Made by a program: the position numbers and the translations under genes. The notes below the pieces were generated by a model. That model was not told the origin of the DNA and did no database searches. It was given only the letters and a program-made list of their open reading frames with translations. Below are positions 35,250 to 46,532 of a DNA stretch of 64,000 nt, in pieces; position 1 is the stretch's first letter; every line of letters starts with the position of its first letter. Source of the stretch: Ophioderma brevispina (Eukaryota > Echinodermata > Ophiuroidea > Amphilepidida > Ophiodermatidae); assembly GCA_023653785.1 (NCBI GenBank), contig JAMKCH010058117.1, positions 62,001-126,000 on the forward strand, in the 5' to 3' direction.

Positions 35250-37860
35250 TTTGAGTCTTCTGTCTTTCTTAGGTCTGTGTTTTCCAGACACACCACCACG
35301 GAATTGGAAAACAAAGACCGAAGACTTAAGACATCGATTTGTTCTAAGACTATTTTTGAGTCTTATGTCTGGTCTTGTTTTCCAAGGACACCCACCACAG
35401 GATCTGGGAAAACAAAAGACGAAGACATTAAGCATCGATTTGTTATACGACTAAGTATTTTTTTTAGTTCTTAGGTCTAGGTCTTTTTTTCCAGGCACCC
35501 ACACACGGATCTGGAAACAAAGACCGAAGAATTAAGACATCGATTTGGTTAACGGAATAAGTATTTTTTAAGTCTAGGTCTTAGGTCTTTGTTTTCAGAC
35601 ACCCACACACGGATCTGGAAAACAAAGAACGAAGAAATAAAGACATCGATTTGGTTCTACGACTAAGTATTTGTGAGTCTTATGTCTTAGGTCTGTGTTT
35701 CAGACACCCACACCGGATCTGGAAAACACAGACCGAAGAAAAAGACATCGATGTTGTTCAGAGTAAGTATTTTTTTAGTCTTATGTCTTAGGGTCTTTGT
35801 TTTCCCGACACCCAAACACGGATTTGGAAAACAAAGACCGAAGACATAAAGACATCGATTTTGTTCTACGATAAGTATTTTGTGAGAGTCTTATGTCTTA
35901 GGTTCTTTGTTTTCCAGACACCCACAACCCACCGGAATTGGAAAACAAAGACCGAAGACTATAAGACATCGATTTTGTTCCACGAGTAAGTATTTTTTTA
36001 GTCTATGCTTAGTCTTTGTTTTCCAGACACCCACACACGGATCTGGAAAACAACAGACCGAAGACATAAGACATCGATTTTGTTCCACGACTAAGTATTT
36101 TGTTAAGTCTTAGATTTAGGTCTTTGTTTTCCAGAACCACCACACCACGGATCGGAAAACAAAAGACCGAAGACATAAGGACATCGATTTTGTTTACGAC
36201 TCAAGTAATTTTTTGGTCATTGCTTTAGGTCTTGTTTTAGCAGCACCCACACACGGATTGGGAAAACCAAAGACCGAAGACATAAGACATCGATTTGGTT
36301 ATACGACTAGTATTTGTGAGGTCTAATGTCTTAGGTTCTTGTTTCCAGAAACCCACACACGGATCTGGAAAACAAAGCCCGGAAATAAGACATCGATTGT
36401 CCACGCCTAAGATTTTTTTAGTTTATGTCTTAGGGTCTTGTTTTCCAGACACCCACAACCGGATCTGGAAAAAAAAGACCGAGGACATAAGACATCGATT
36501 TTGTTCTAAAGCGACTATTTGTTGCGTCTTATGTCTTCTTAGGTCTTTGTTTTCCAGCAACCCACACACGGATCTGAAAACAAGACCGAAGACATAAGAC
36601 ATCGATTTGTTCTACGACTAAGTAATTTTTTGGTTCTTATGTCTTAGGTCATTGTTTTCAAGACACCCACAAACGGATCTGGAAAACAAAAGACCGGGAG
36701 ACTTAAGACATCGATTTGGTTCTACGACTAAGATTTTGTGATTTATGTCTTAGGTCTTTGTTTCCAGACACCACACAGGATCTGGAAAAAAAAGACCGAA
36801 GAAATAAGACATCGATGTTTGTTCACGACTAAGTATTTTTTTAGTCTTAGTCGTCGGTCTTTGTTTTCCAGGACACCCACACACGGATCTGGAAAAGAAA
36901 GGGACCGAAAGAAATAAGACATCGATTTGTTCTAAGGACTAATTGTTGATGCGGTCTTATGTCTTAGGTCTTGTTTTCAGACACCCACACAAGGATCTAG
37001 AAAACAAGACGAAGACATAAGACGATCCCGATTTTGTTCAACGACTAAGTAATTTTTAGTCTTGTCTTAGGTTTGTTTTCCAACACCCAAACACGGCTAT
37101 GAAAACAAAAGGACCGAGACATAGCATCGAATCGATTTGTTATACGACTAAGTATTTTTTTAGTCTTAGGGTCTTAGGTCTTTGTTTTCAGACACCCACA
37201 CACGGATCTGCGAAAACAAAGACCGAAGAATAAGACATCGATTTTGTTCACGACTAAGATTTTTAGTCTTATGTAGTAGGTCTTTGTTTTCCAGACACCC
37301 AACACGATCTGGGAAAACAAAGACCGAAGACTGACATAAGACATCGATTTGGTCCTACGGACTTAAGTAATTTTTTGGTCTTATGTCTTAGGTCGTTGTT
37401 TTCCAAGAAACCCACACAAGGGATCTGGAAAACAAAGACCGAAGACTGACATAAGACATCGATTTGGTTTACGACTAAGATTTGTGAGGGGGAGGGGGGG
37501 TCTGAGTCTTAGGTCTTTGTTTCCAGACCACCACACACGGATCTGGAAAAACATAAGAACCGAAGACATAAGACATCGATTTGTTCCACGACTAGTAATT
37601 TTTAGTCTTATGCTTAGCGTCTTGTTTTCCAGACACCCACACACGGATCTGGAAAACAAAGACCGAATACATAAGACATGATTTGGTTCACGACTAAGTA
37701 ATTTTTTAGTCTTATGTCTTAGGATCTTTGTTTCCAGACACCCTATAGGGTGTCTGGAAAACATAATACCGAAGACATACACATCAATTCATTCTCCGAC
37801 TAAGTTTTTTTTTTCGTCTTATGTCCTTAGGTCTTTGGTCTAGGTCCCTTCGTGTCTTAG
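35250..37860 (+). repeat. Satellite array, right arm, about 23 copies of ~107 bp
   Basis: The phrase GGATCTGGAAAACAAAGACC and its neighbours recur about every 107 bases from about 35295 to 37645. Each unit contains TCTTAGGTCTTTGTTTTCCAGA and, after a loop ACACCCACACACGGA, the near-exact complement, so every monomer can form a stem of about 30 bp. The linker is CATCGATTTTGTTC-ACGACTAAGTA. Indels of one base are very common. Confidence 0.92.
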
Positions 37861-37880
37861 GTCTTATGTTTCCGACACCC

Positions 37881-38234
37881 GCTGAGCGCCTTTCATGGAG
37901 GCCGCACAGCGCCTTGGAGCAACGTTTACTTGGTATGTTCGCGCGTTATTATTTTTATCATTATTATTATTATTCATCTTTTAAAGTATTTGTAAATGCA
38001 TTGTGTTTTGAAATGTTTGCACAGCTGCATGTCAGTATCTATTCCACACACATAAGGCGATCATCCCCCTGTAAAGACTTTGTTTAAAACACTGAAACAA
38101 CTGTTGTTGTTTCCTCTATCCTGCGTAAAACTTTTGAACATTTTTTTGCATAAAAATGAACCTACTTTGTTATATTATTAAGACTGATGTGGTGGTAATG
38201 CAAGTTGAACCAGAACACTAAGTGCAATTTAAAT
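37881..38234. other. No feature seen
   Basis: A short ATT microsatellite (about 37945-37975) and AT-rich sequence only. Confidence 0.35.
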
Positions 38235-38505
38235 GGTCAATGTTGCGCCCACAGGCGGAGTGCCCATGTCGTTCCTTTGGGATTTGGGCCAGACTCCACA
38301 TTAATGTTGCTGCGGGGGTTGTGGTGTGGTGGGGTGGGTGGGTGGTGGTGGTTGTGGTTGGGGTTGGGGTGGAGGGGGGACGCACTCAGAGGCCCGCGAT
38401 GTAAAGTCCTTGCCCAAGTGCACAACACATTAGCGACAGCGGAGCTCAAACCCACACCTTATCTTATGAGGCGAACGCTAATCAAACTGCAGCATATGTG
38501 CCCGT
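38235..38505 (-). repeat. tRNA-derived SINE
   Basis: On the minus strand, the head has GATTAGCGTTCGCC, an anticodon-loop-like CTCATAA (38470-38464) and a B-box-like GGGTTTGAGCTCC. The body, CACTTGGGCAAGGACTTTAC and later TCTGGCCCAAA and GGGCACTCCG, matches the SINE at the window end (63780-64000). The CAT anticodon suggests a tRNA-Met-like ancestor. A GGT/GGTT-rich tract lies in the middle. Confidence 0.6.
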
Positions 38506-39963
38506 AAATGCAAATGTAAACGAAACCGGGTTACGAAATCATTGAAAATTTACAAAGACAGGAACGACGCAAATGAGAGCGAGAAATAATTTTTTTGTAT
38601 AGCTCACGCTTTCAAATTTTCAAATTTCAGTTTGAATATGAACCTTTTTACAAAATTCGTTGGACAGGTAGGTAAAAGTTCCAGGTAGGGAAGTGAGGTT
38701 TTTTGTTGGATTCATTTGTGGAGGGGGTCCTATGTGAAATCACTCCGTGGCAGTCACGTGGGATTAAGTATTTTCATCCCTTATCCCTCAGAACATTTCC
38801 TCCCGCCCCTTTCCAGCATTAATAACGAACTGTCTCTAAATTGTTTCTTCTCCTGTTATTATAATATCGTCGTCCATCTCCGCGCGGTCCATTTCTAACA
38901 TTTTATTGTACACTGAGGATTCTCGTAGAAGAAACTACACTAACTGACTGCGTTACTGATACCCATAAGCGGTAAGCGGTACCATGATCGGTTACCATTT
39001 TCATGATTTGAAAAAAAATCCGTGCCTTTTACGCGGAGGTAAAATCGTTAAATCAAACCGAATGCCGAGTCGGCATTGGCGCAAACTTCGTGAGACCAAA
39101 CGAGGGGGGGGGGGGGGGTCTGGTGAAAGGACTATAAGTCCCCATAACTTAGTGTCGATGTCTTGGATGAAATCATAATATAAAAAAAAAAAACACTGTG
39201 ACCTTATAGACGAGGCTAGTTGGATATAGTGCTGAAAGAATGTACGCAGTATACAATGGAGAACCAACAATAGACAGAAGGGCCTTCTGGCCTTACAAGG
39301 TTTACATCAAAGCACCAGGGGGCCTGGCAAGATAGCGTCGTTTTGCCGTTCCCATAGGTTAGCACGTAATCACGAAAACTTGACAAATATTCAAAAGTCG
39401 AAAATATGTGTATATCAATATTTTTCCACTCAAAATCCGTTGGAGTTGAAGAATAACTCCAGTTGTAGTATTTTTTGTATGAATAACGTTACAACGGGAA
39501 CATTTTGAACGAGGCTGGCTTGACTCCTGTTCAATCGCAGGGTCATCGCTATTTATAGCTGCGGACGGGGCTGCGGACCATGTACAGGTAGCCTCTGCAC
39601 GGGCCTGGCCTATGCACCACCGTGGAATGATTCGTTGGCTTGCATGAAGCAATCCTCTCATGTCCGGTCTTTAAAAAAAGATGTGATGATAGTTTTGCAG
39701 CACCATTATGCACCGCCGACTAAAAGAAGGCAATTTAGATCGGTCGCCGCTCCGTACGGAGCTGTACGGGAATTCCCACTGGCCACTCACTGATCTATTT
39801 AAAAACGCGCAACCGAGCTTCAACTTTCGGTCACTGTTCAGGCTCGTCCAATGACTCGTTCGGCAGTTTTGCGCTATGAATGAAGCTTGGCCGCCACCGC
39901 CTGAAAGGCACAGCCGTTTGACCCCGTGCACATCTGTCTCTTTTATTTTTAGAGCATTTTAAT
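38506..39963. other. No gene; GC-richer patch with TATA-like box
   Basis: 39500-39930 is clearly richer in GC and CpG than its surroundings and contains TATTTAAAAACGCG (39796-39809), a plausible TATA box. No exon starting nearby could be supported, so the meaning is open. Confidence 0.3.
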
Positions 39964-40245
39964 GCAGTGGCGACACACAATTTTGACAACTGATATAAGT
40001 AGGGACATGAAAAAGAAGCATTACTTCTGCAAAAAACAGAAAAAAAAATCCATCGCTGGAATCTTGCCATATAGGCCTAGAAAGGTCGGGATTGTATATT
40101 ATAGCGCCCTCTATGTGTCCATTTCCCATAGAGAGGACGTGTTTGTTTTTAACAGATTTTTAAGAAAAAAACTATTTTCCGCAATGAAATTTCGTAAAAT
40201 TTACACAGGATGAAGTCAATTAGTTGTCAAAAGTGTGTCGCCTTT
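39964..40245. mobile_element. Inverted-repeat DNA element, about 0.28 kb
   Basis: Left GGCGACACACAATTTTGACA and inverted right GGCGACACACTTTTGACAAC are terminal inverted repeats, preceded by CAGT and CAAA respectively. No convincing target-site duplication. Confidence 0.55.
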
Positions 40246-42540
40246 GATATTTTTTTGTTTTATTCGTGGTTGTTTTCCCATTAGAAATGAGACTTTTCAA
40301 ACAGCTGTGAGGATTCTCTAAATCGGGGCATTGGTCACTGGAATGGCGCGGCGTTCATGTGGATCCAACCTGGCGCGATAGCGGATTTAATCCTATTACA
40401 CCAATGTGATAAACGTGTGTTGTGCTGGACTGCAACGACTGAATCCGGAGATCTGCTTGGTCAACCAGAAAGTTCATTAGAATAGGTTTAAATAACCTTT
40501 TGTGAGTAATGTTTGCCTGATTCAAATAGGCATACGTAGATAAGATATTGTTGTGATGAAATGGTATAGGACTATGGTATAGCTATGTAGATCTCAGTAT
40601 GTTTATCACATGTACAAGTTATGGCATTCTCGTTAATGGGACTTATCGCTTGGGCTCAGTTTTTGCATGGGCCACCGAATTATTATACAGTTGGCAAAAC
40701 AAATATCTCGCATGTTGTTCGATCAGCATTGTGCCAAAGTCCATAACTTTGGACAGTTTTCAAGGTATACATTTTGTGGGCCTAGCACCTTGCATTGTAA
40801 AAAAACGTGCAAACAATGGTGAGATAGAAACGCCTGAATGACGTAAAGCCAAAACCAAACGTTGCAGTTTGGGAGTTTTCAATGGGATTGCAGGGTACTG
40901 CGACACGAACACGCTAATCACAATTAATAACTGCCAGGCTTTCTCGCCAATTCAGTCGGAAACCCTCTGTGTAAAATCATACACGCGTATTGTGTGTTGT
41001 ACCACACCTTGGCCAGAAAAAATCCAAACAAACCTGCAACTTTGGTTTGGTGATTTTTACGTCCTTCAGGGCCCGATTTGGTTGCAGTGAGTGTTTTAAA
41101 GAAAAAAGAGCAGACTTAGGCAAACAAAAGATATGTTTCGAAAACGTTCAAAAGTATCTGACTTTTGAGGATTTTGATCTATTTGAGTGTTTGAGTATTA
41201 ATGTGAGTAAAAAACATACCCCTTTTCCATATTTTGCTGTTTTTGACAGCCTAATCAATGCACACGCGTACATCGCCTACATAGCAACTCACCAATAGGT
41301 GCTTTATAGGTTTAGGCAAATAATTGTCAAAGAAAAAATAACAAATTTATTCTCAATGGCAGAAAATACATTTTTTCCAAAACTCTCTTCAATTGAGGCA
41401 AGGCAATGCACAGAACAACCAAAATAAGACCACTAGTTTGTGAGTGAGTGGAAATTAAAGGAGTATATTGTTGTAAGGTCAAGCCTTTGCAACCAGTTAC
41501 ATAACTTGCTAATACCTGTGAATGGTACTGGGGTGTTTTCATACCAGCATGTGCATGTGTGGTACTATTATTAACATATAGTAGCAGGCAACTCATTGTG
41601 TGTAAAGATGTGTATTCCTGTTTCTATAAATAATTTAAGCCAGTAGGTGAAAGTTGTAGCTGTGCTAATGAGTGCCTACACGCCCTCTGCAAGGTAAAGA
41701 CATTTTTTCTTTATTCTAGATAATCATGACTTGGTTATTTTGGAAACCTATGGTTTTATATACAATGGGAGGCAATATACCTAGCACGTATGCATGTTAC
41801 ATAGTTGCCATTAGTTTGTATGTGGCAAATATTGGCAAATAATTAATTTAACCTCAAAATCCCATTGACTTTATTTACAAAACTTAAAATCCATGGAACC
41901 AACCCTAAAATTTATCTTCAGTGAAAAAGCTTGCTAGATTCGTTTAAAAAAAGTTGTAACTTGCCCACCCCTACTGTAACATAATGCATTTTGGATCCTA
42001 TCAGACAATACCCGTCTGAGCATCGGGTAAAATTTACCCCAGGATGACATTGAACCTTGACGTTGACATTGAACCTTACACGCGGCCCCGGATAAGCACA
42101 CTTGCTGAACAAATCCTGACACCACCACAAAGCCATTACCAATGACTTTGTGGATACGCTAAGAACAATTGAACCTTAATGGGGCTATGTCGTTTAAACT
42201 AATGGTTAGAAGCAAACTATATATATATAAAACGACTTGTTTATGTAAATATATACAAGATGTCAAAGCTTTCGGAATGATTACATTCCTGCTTCAGTGA
42301 CAGTAATGATACCAAAACTAAAATGAAACATCACAAAAAATGTAAAAGTTATGGTATAATCGGCATGCATCATACGTGATCCGGGCATATTTGACTCATT
42401 TGATACCATTAAACTTTTGAACCGCAACGACCCACCAGCAAAATCCTCAATTTGTATGTATTTAACTTAAATCGGTGTATTACTAATTTCTTGTATATCT
42501 TATGGCCGGAAATAACGTTTCTTATCACATTAGCCTAGGA
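40246..42540. other. No supported gene
   Basis: Frames in this stretch lack splice context and protein similarity. Nothing else was recognised. Confidence 0.35.
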
Positions 42541-42825
42541 GCTAGCAGATATTTGTAACACATCTCCAGTACAAAAGGTTTGAGTGATTAAATTAGTAGA
42601 CAGCCTGGCAGGGACCCCTGAATCGTGAATCTTAAGTGCCGCAAATGGTGCCTTAAAGGGGGGGGTCTAGAGAAAGATTACACAGGGCGAATTCGTGAGC
42701 GATTTTGATCCTTCTCTATAGACACTGTACAAATGGCCAGTTCATATGGGGGAAGGCAGGGGGAAGAGTTCTGAGCTGGGGGATCTAGACCCCCACCCCC
42801 GCCAACCCCACCCCGTTGGTTACGC
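42541..42825. repeat. Dispersed host repeat with G-run MITE right end
   Basis: 42545-42700 matches 19445-19483 joined directly to 20442-20580, and is the empty-site form of the 19484-20441 insertion. Just beyond, CCGTTGGTTACGCCACTG (about 42813-42830) is a right end of the CAGTGGCGTAAC family; its left end was not identified. Confidence 0.6.
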
Positions 42826-43041
42826 CACTGGAATTCTTGCATATCAACTTCAAATGATACTTTGTGATATATGTGAAAAGAGAGGGCATTTGTGAATGAA
42901 ACTATTTGCATTGAATATTTGAATAAAAGAAATGTAAATTTCAACATGTTCAAAGATATATTATTATCTCCCAAAAACCACAAAATTATAATTCTCAGCT
43001 CACGACTGGACAAACCTACAAACACATTTTATAGTTTTAAT

Positions 43042-44272
43042 CAGAGGGTGTTTTGAATCAATTCCACAATGCATTGCAATGTACTTATACTGTACTGTAC
43101 TAAACACATGTTAGTACTTAGGGATAAAAAATGTTCAAGAAGTTAAAGAAGCACGATACATTTCATGATCATGCCAAAAAACCCCTAATAGGCCATGATA
43201 CGTTCGCAATCTTTTCGTGCTACAGCGCTGGGGATGACTTACTTCCCTCACTAAAATTTTAAAAATATTATATAAACCAGGAAAAGCTATATCCCCAAGT
43301 GAAAAGAGTGCACATTTTTAAGAAATATGAATACAATGTCAACTCAATTTACTTCCAGAATGTCAGTGACCAATATGTACACATAAACTCAAGCGAACAA
43401 TAGAGCTAATGATATTCAACAATCAACCTAAAACACTTCGGACCTTTTTCTCAACAGGGTATGCACTGGGCCATTTACTGCCCACACTGTTGAAAATATT
43501 CCAAGCTATGTCAGGTGTTATCACTTCCCGTATTGAGCTCTAGTATCTGTTCATAACATAAAGGGCAACATACTCACCTCGCTCATGATTTTTAAAAACT
43601 GTAGGTTCGCTGATACCAATGCCTTTCCTTAGTAATGAATGGAAAAAAAGATTTTAAAGACAATAACTTGCGGATTTTAGGTTATGCACAAATTAGGTCC
43701 CCTTGCCATGGGTTTTTCTTTCATGATTTTGTCCCTTTACATTTTCGTTTGGAAAAATTATTAATCATAATGGTCAAAGTTAATTGAACACACAGTAGAA
43801 TCTCAATATTTATTTTATCGCGAACGAGGAAAGAACTTACGCCATGCCGGCAAGGACCCGGCCCGATTATTGAAAATATACATTACTCCATTGTCGCTTG
43901 AGCATTTTGAGGTTATGTATATCCATTGGTCACTGATATCTAGAAATAAATTGAGTTGACATTTTTATTAGTACAATGAATGTTGATTTGAATCATTACT
44001 CTTTTCATGTGGGGACCCAGGCTTTTTCCCTGTTATATAATATTGTTGTAATTTAGTGCAGGAATAGTAATACCCCAGTTCCTGTAGCACGAAAATTTTT
44101 AAATTAAAAGGCCAACATAGTATAATGTCCAGCCTATAAGTATTAGCAGGTAGCAAGTATTAACAGTCAGGGTTTTTATGTATTAAGAGAGGATTTTTGT
44201 GGAATCACCTGACTTATTAGGTGAAATTGCCCCAAAACTGGCGTATTGTGTGATGGACCCAATACACCTCTG
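43042..44272. mobile_element. hAT-like element, 1.23 kb, non-autonomous
   Basis: Left end CAGAGGGTGTTTTGAATCAA and inverted right end CAGAGGTGTATTGGGTCCAT share the start, and a CACAATGC / CACAATACGC phrase lies further in. AGTTTTAAT flanks both ends (43033-43041, 44273-44281), an 8-9 bp duplication. The tandem copy at about 45530-45550 has the uninterrupted site. Inside, 43330-43390 and 43905-43965 are inverted repeats of each other (ATTGGTCACTGA-AT). No transposase frame. Confidence 0.85.
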
Positions 44273-44919
44273 AGTTTTAATATAGACTAAAAAAGGTTTC
44301 ATAAAGGTTATATAAAGTATTAAAGGTTTAAAGTTCGGGTCCTGCTAGGTGTGGTCCGAGGATACACGAGGCCACGGATCAGCTTACTAAGTTGAATAAA
44401 TTAACACACAACAAGCCGTTTTACCAATTGACTGTGGATACCTAGGAAGCGGTTTTAATAAAGAAAGGTTTAATAACATGCAGAGAATTATCATATATAT
44501 TACTATGATATTATAATCAGTGAATAATGATAGTTTACCCGGCATGTCCGAGGATGCATCCAACTGTCATAAAACAATAGTTATTTTTGTTTTTAAATAT
44601 TCGTCGCGGGACAGGAATCCTCAATATGTCACATCAAAGGTCAAATGCAACCATAATAATATGTAAAAGTGGTCCCCAATACTAAAACCTCATATGTTGT
44701 AATTTTTGGTCCACTTAAATTTGAGCAAAATCAAGAGAATCCAACAGTATCCATTTCAAAAAAGATTTCGCCTCTGTGTCATTAACACTACAAAAAGATT
44801 TCTCTTTGTGCGTAATGCAATTAAACTATTTCTCAAATCAATCGTTCTTTATTTGTGTCTTCTGTTCAATTTCAACATGAATTTGCTCAACATACGAGGT
44901 TTTGTCATGGGCCTTTTAT

Positions 44920-45241
44920 TGAGAGAACGTGTGGCGCAACGGATAAGAGCAGGACTCATAATCCTAGTTGCGTGGTTCGAGGCCCCGCCTGAAGGCAAGT
45001 TTTTGTTCCCGGGCAGAGAATTAGTCTCAATTGCCTCGTTCACCCAAGCGAAATATGTGGGAGCTGTTATGGGGTATATAACAATCTAAGGTATAGGTGT
45101 GCGCCTAGCCAGCAGCCACCTAGATGAAGCGAAATGTTGTGACGATTTCCTGATTGGCAGCCGCTAATATAATTGACAATCGCGCCTTGAGCACCCCGAG
45201 GTGGTTATGTGCGCGTTATAAATCCGACATTATTATTACTT
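44920..45241 (+). repeat. tRNA-Met-like SINE, full length
   Basis: The head has an A-box-like TGGCGCAACGG (44932-44942), an anticodon stem-loop AGGACTCATAATCCT with CAT anticodon, and a B-box-like GGTTCGAGGCC (44974-44984). A body follows, ending in GTTATAAATCCGACATTATTATTACT. The tandem copy lacks this insert after GTTTTGTCAT-GGCC. The tail resembles the LINE tail at about 6400 (TATAAGAACTATTTATTATT), suggesting shared retrotransposition machinery. Confidence 0.75.
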
Positions 45242-45309
45242 AACTCATGCCAGCGACGATATAATAAAAACAGGCGGCATTTTGGTCATTATTTACTGGC
45301 AAAAGAATA

Positions 45310-46260
45310 ATGGCACTGGAATTCTTGCATACCAACTTCAAATGATACCTTTGTGAGATATGTGAAAAGAGACGGCATATGTGAAATGAATAATTCTTTG
45401 ATTGAGTGATTCGAATAATGCTTAGGAAATGTAAATCAAAGATTGATTTCTCCCAAAAACCACAAACTTAAGGGAACATTATAATTCTCGGAATCTCAGC
45501 TCAGACTGGAAAACCTACAAACGCATGTAATAGTTTTTAATAGAGAATAAAAAAGGTTTATAAAGGTTATATCATGTATAAAAGATTTAAATTTGGTGCA
45601 TGTTAGGAGCGTCCGTATGGAGACACGAGGCCACGATCAGGCTTACTAAGTTGAATAAATTCTGCCACCACTTACAAGCCGTTACCAATAACTTGTGGAT
45701 ACGAAGGATAGAGGTTTATATAATAATCAAAAAGGTTTAACAACATGCCAGAGAATTATAAAGTATGATATTAGATATGATATAACCGTGAAATTATGAT
45801 AGTTACCCGGCATGTCGAGGATGCATCCAAACTGTCATAAAACAATAGTTATGTTTTTTTTAAATGTCGTTGCTGGACAGGAAAAATCTCATATGGTCAC
45901 TTTTAAAGGTCAAATGCAAACAATAATGATATGTAAAGTCGTCCCCATACAAAAAGCCTCATATGTGTAATTTTGGTCACTTATTTTTTAAAATTTTCGC
46001 TCTGTGTAATTAACACTACAAAAAGACTTCTCTTTGTTCGTAATACAATTAACTATTTTCAATCAATAGTTCTTTTTTGGGTGTCTCCTGTAAATGGCAA
46101 ACATGAATTTGCTACCTATAAGGTTTTGTCATTGGCCCTTTTTGCTACATGACATTTTTATTTTAGAGGGTCAATGTACAATGAGGGTTTTTCCTGCCAG
46201 CGACGATATTTAATTAAAAAAAAAAACGGAACAACAAAAATCGAAACCCTGCCACCAACC
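45310..46260 (+). repeat. Tandem duplication, copy 2 (without the inserts)
   Basis: Continuous version of copy 1, lacking the hAT-like element and the SINE. It gives direct evidence of both insertion points. Single-base indels against copy 1 are frequent. Confidence 0.8.
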
Positions 46261-46433
46261 ATGCAAAACACAAACAAATAGACAAAACAACGGTCTAGTA
46301 GAAACGCCCACGTACTAAGGCTGCGAATTCAATGTATTGTAAAAAAAAAAAAACAAAAACAAAACAAACAATATATAAAGGCAAACAGGAACATCAGAAT
46401 TTAAACATGTTACTTTTCACTTTTTATCTTCAG

Positions 46434-46532
46434 GCTGGTGGCCAGACCCTTTCTTACACGCAAGTCGGCGCATCTGAGGTCACAATGCTTTGTATCGTAC
46501 CCGGTAGTCATAATCCGAATGAATTCAAATAA
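46434..46532 (+). pseudogene. V-set Ig-like domain, exon 1 (ends in a stop at the Trp position)
   Basis: A pyrimidine-rich tract and CAG precede codon-aligned GCT GGT GGC at 46434. The frame reads AGGQTLSYTQVGASEVTMLC then IVPGSHNPNEFK, typical A-B strands with the first cysteine of an Ig V-type domain. The next codon, immediately before the donor GTAAAG (46533), is TAA. By spacing (12 residues after the Cys) and by the next exon's start VYKQKN, that codon should encode the invariant core tryptophan. The exon is 99 nt, phase 0-0. The stop is real decay, a two-step change from TGG, or a sequence error. The domain call is moderately sure; function is unknown. Confidence 0.6.

Larger units (their letters stand above)
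31099..37880. mobile_element. Foldback-like element, 6.8 kb, with satellite arrays as inverted arms
   Basis: The left end GGGTGTATGGAAACATAAGA and the inverted right end GGGTGTCGGAAACATAAGAC match. Inside each, a variant monomer with CGGAGAATGAA (left, near 31180) and its complement TTCATTCTCCG (right, near 37790) occurs in mirrored position. Standard monomers follow, oriented oppositely in the two arms. The arms are unequal (about 0.85 and 2.6 kb). TGAGGCC precedes the left end and TGAGCGCC follows the right end after GC, a possible imperfect 8-bp target duplication. No transposase is visible in the middle. Foldback elements with tandem-repeat arms, including sea-urchin TU elements, are a known class; this assignment is inference. 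Confidence 0.65.
42826..45309 (+). repeat. Tandem duplication, copy 1 (interrupted)
   Basis: Matches 45310-46260 in three pieces: 42826-43041, 44282-44920 and 45242 onward. Two insertions, a hAT-like element and a SINE, account for the gaps. Shared phrases include CACTGGAATTCTTGCAT, GGCATGTC(C)GAGGATGCATCC and TGCCAGCGACGATAT. Confidence 0.8.

Noticed and set aside
31099..37880. CRISPR-like array (regular ~107-bp repeats)
   Set aside because: Units are contiguous satellite monomers without unique spacers, and the DNA is eukaryotic.
44932..45000. Functional tRNA-Met gene
   Set aside because: The A box, B box and CAT loop are present, but the acceptor stem and T arm are poor, and a SINE body with ATT tail follows; the tandem copy lacks it.
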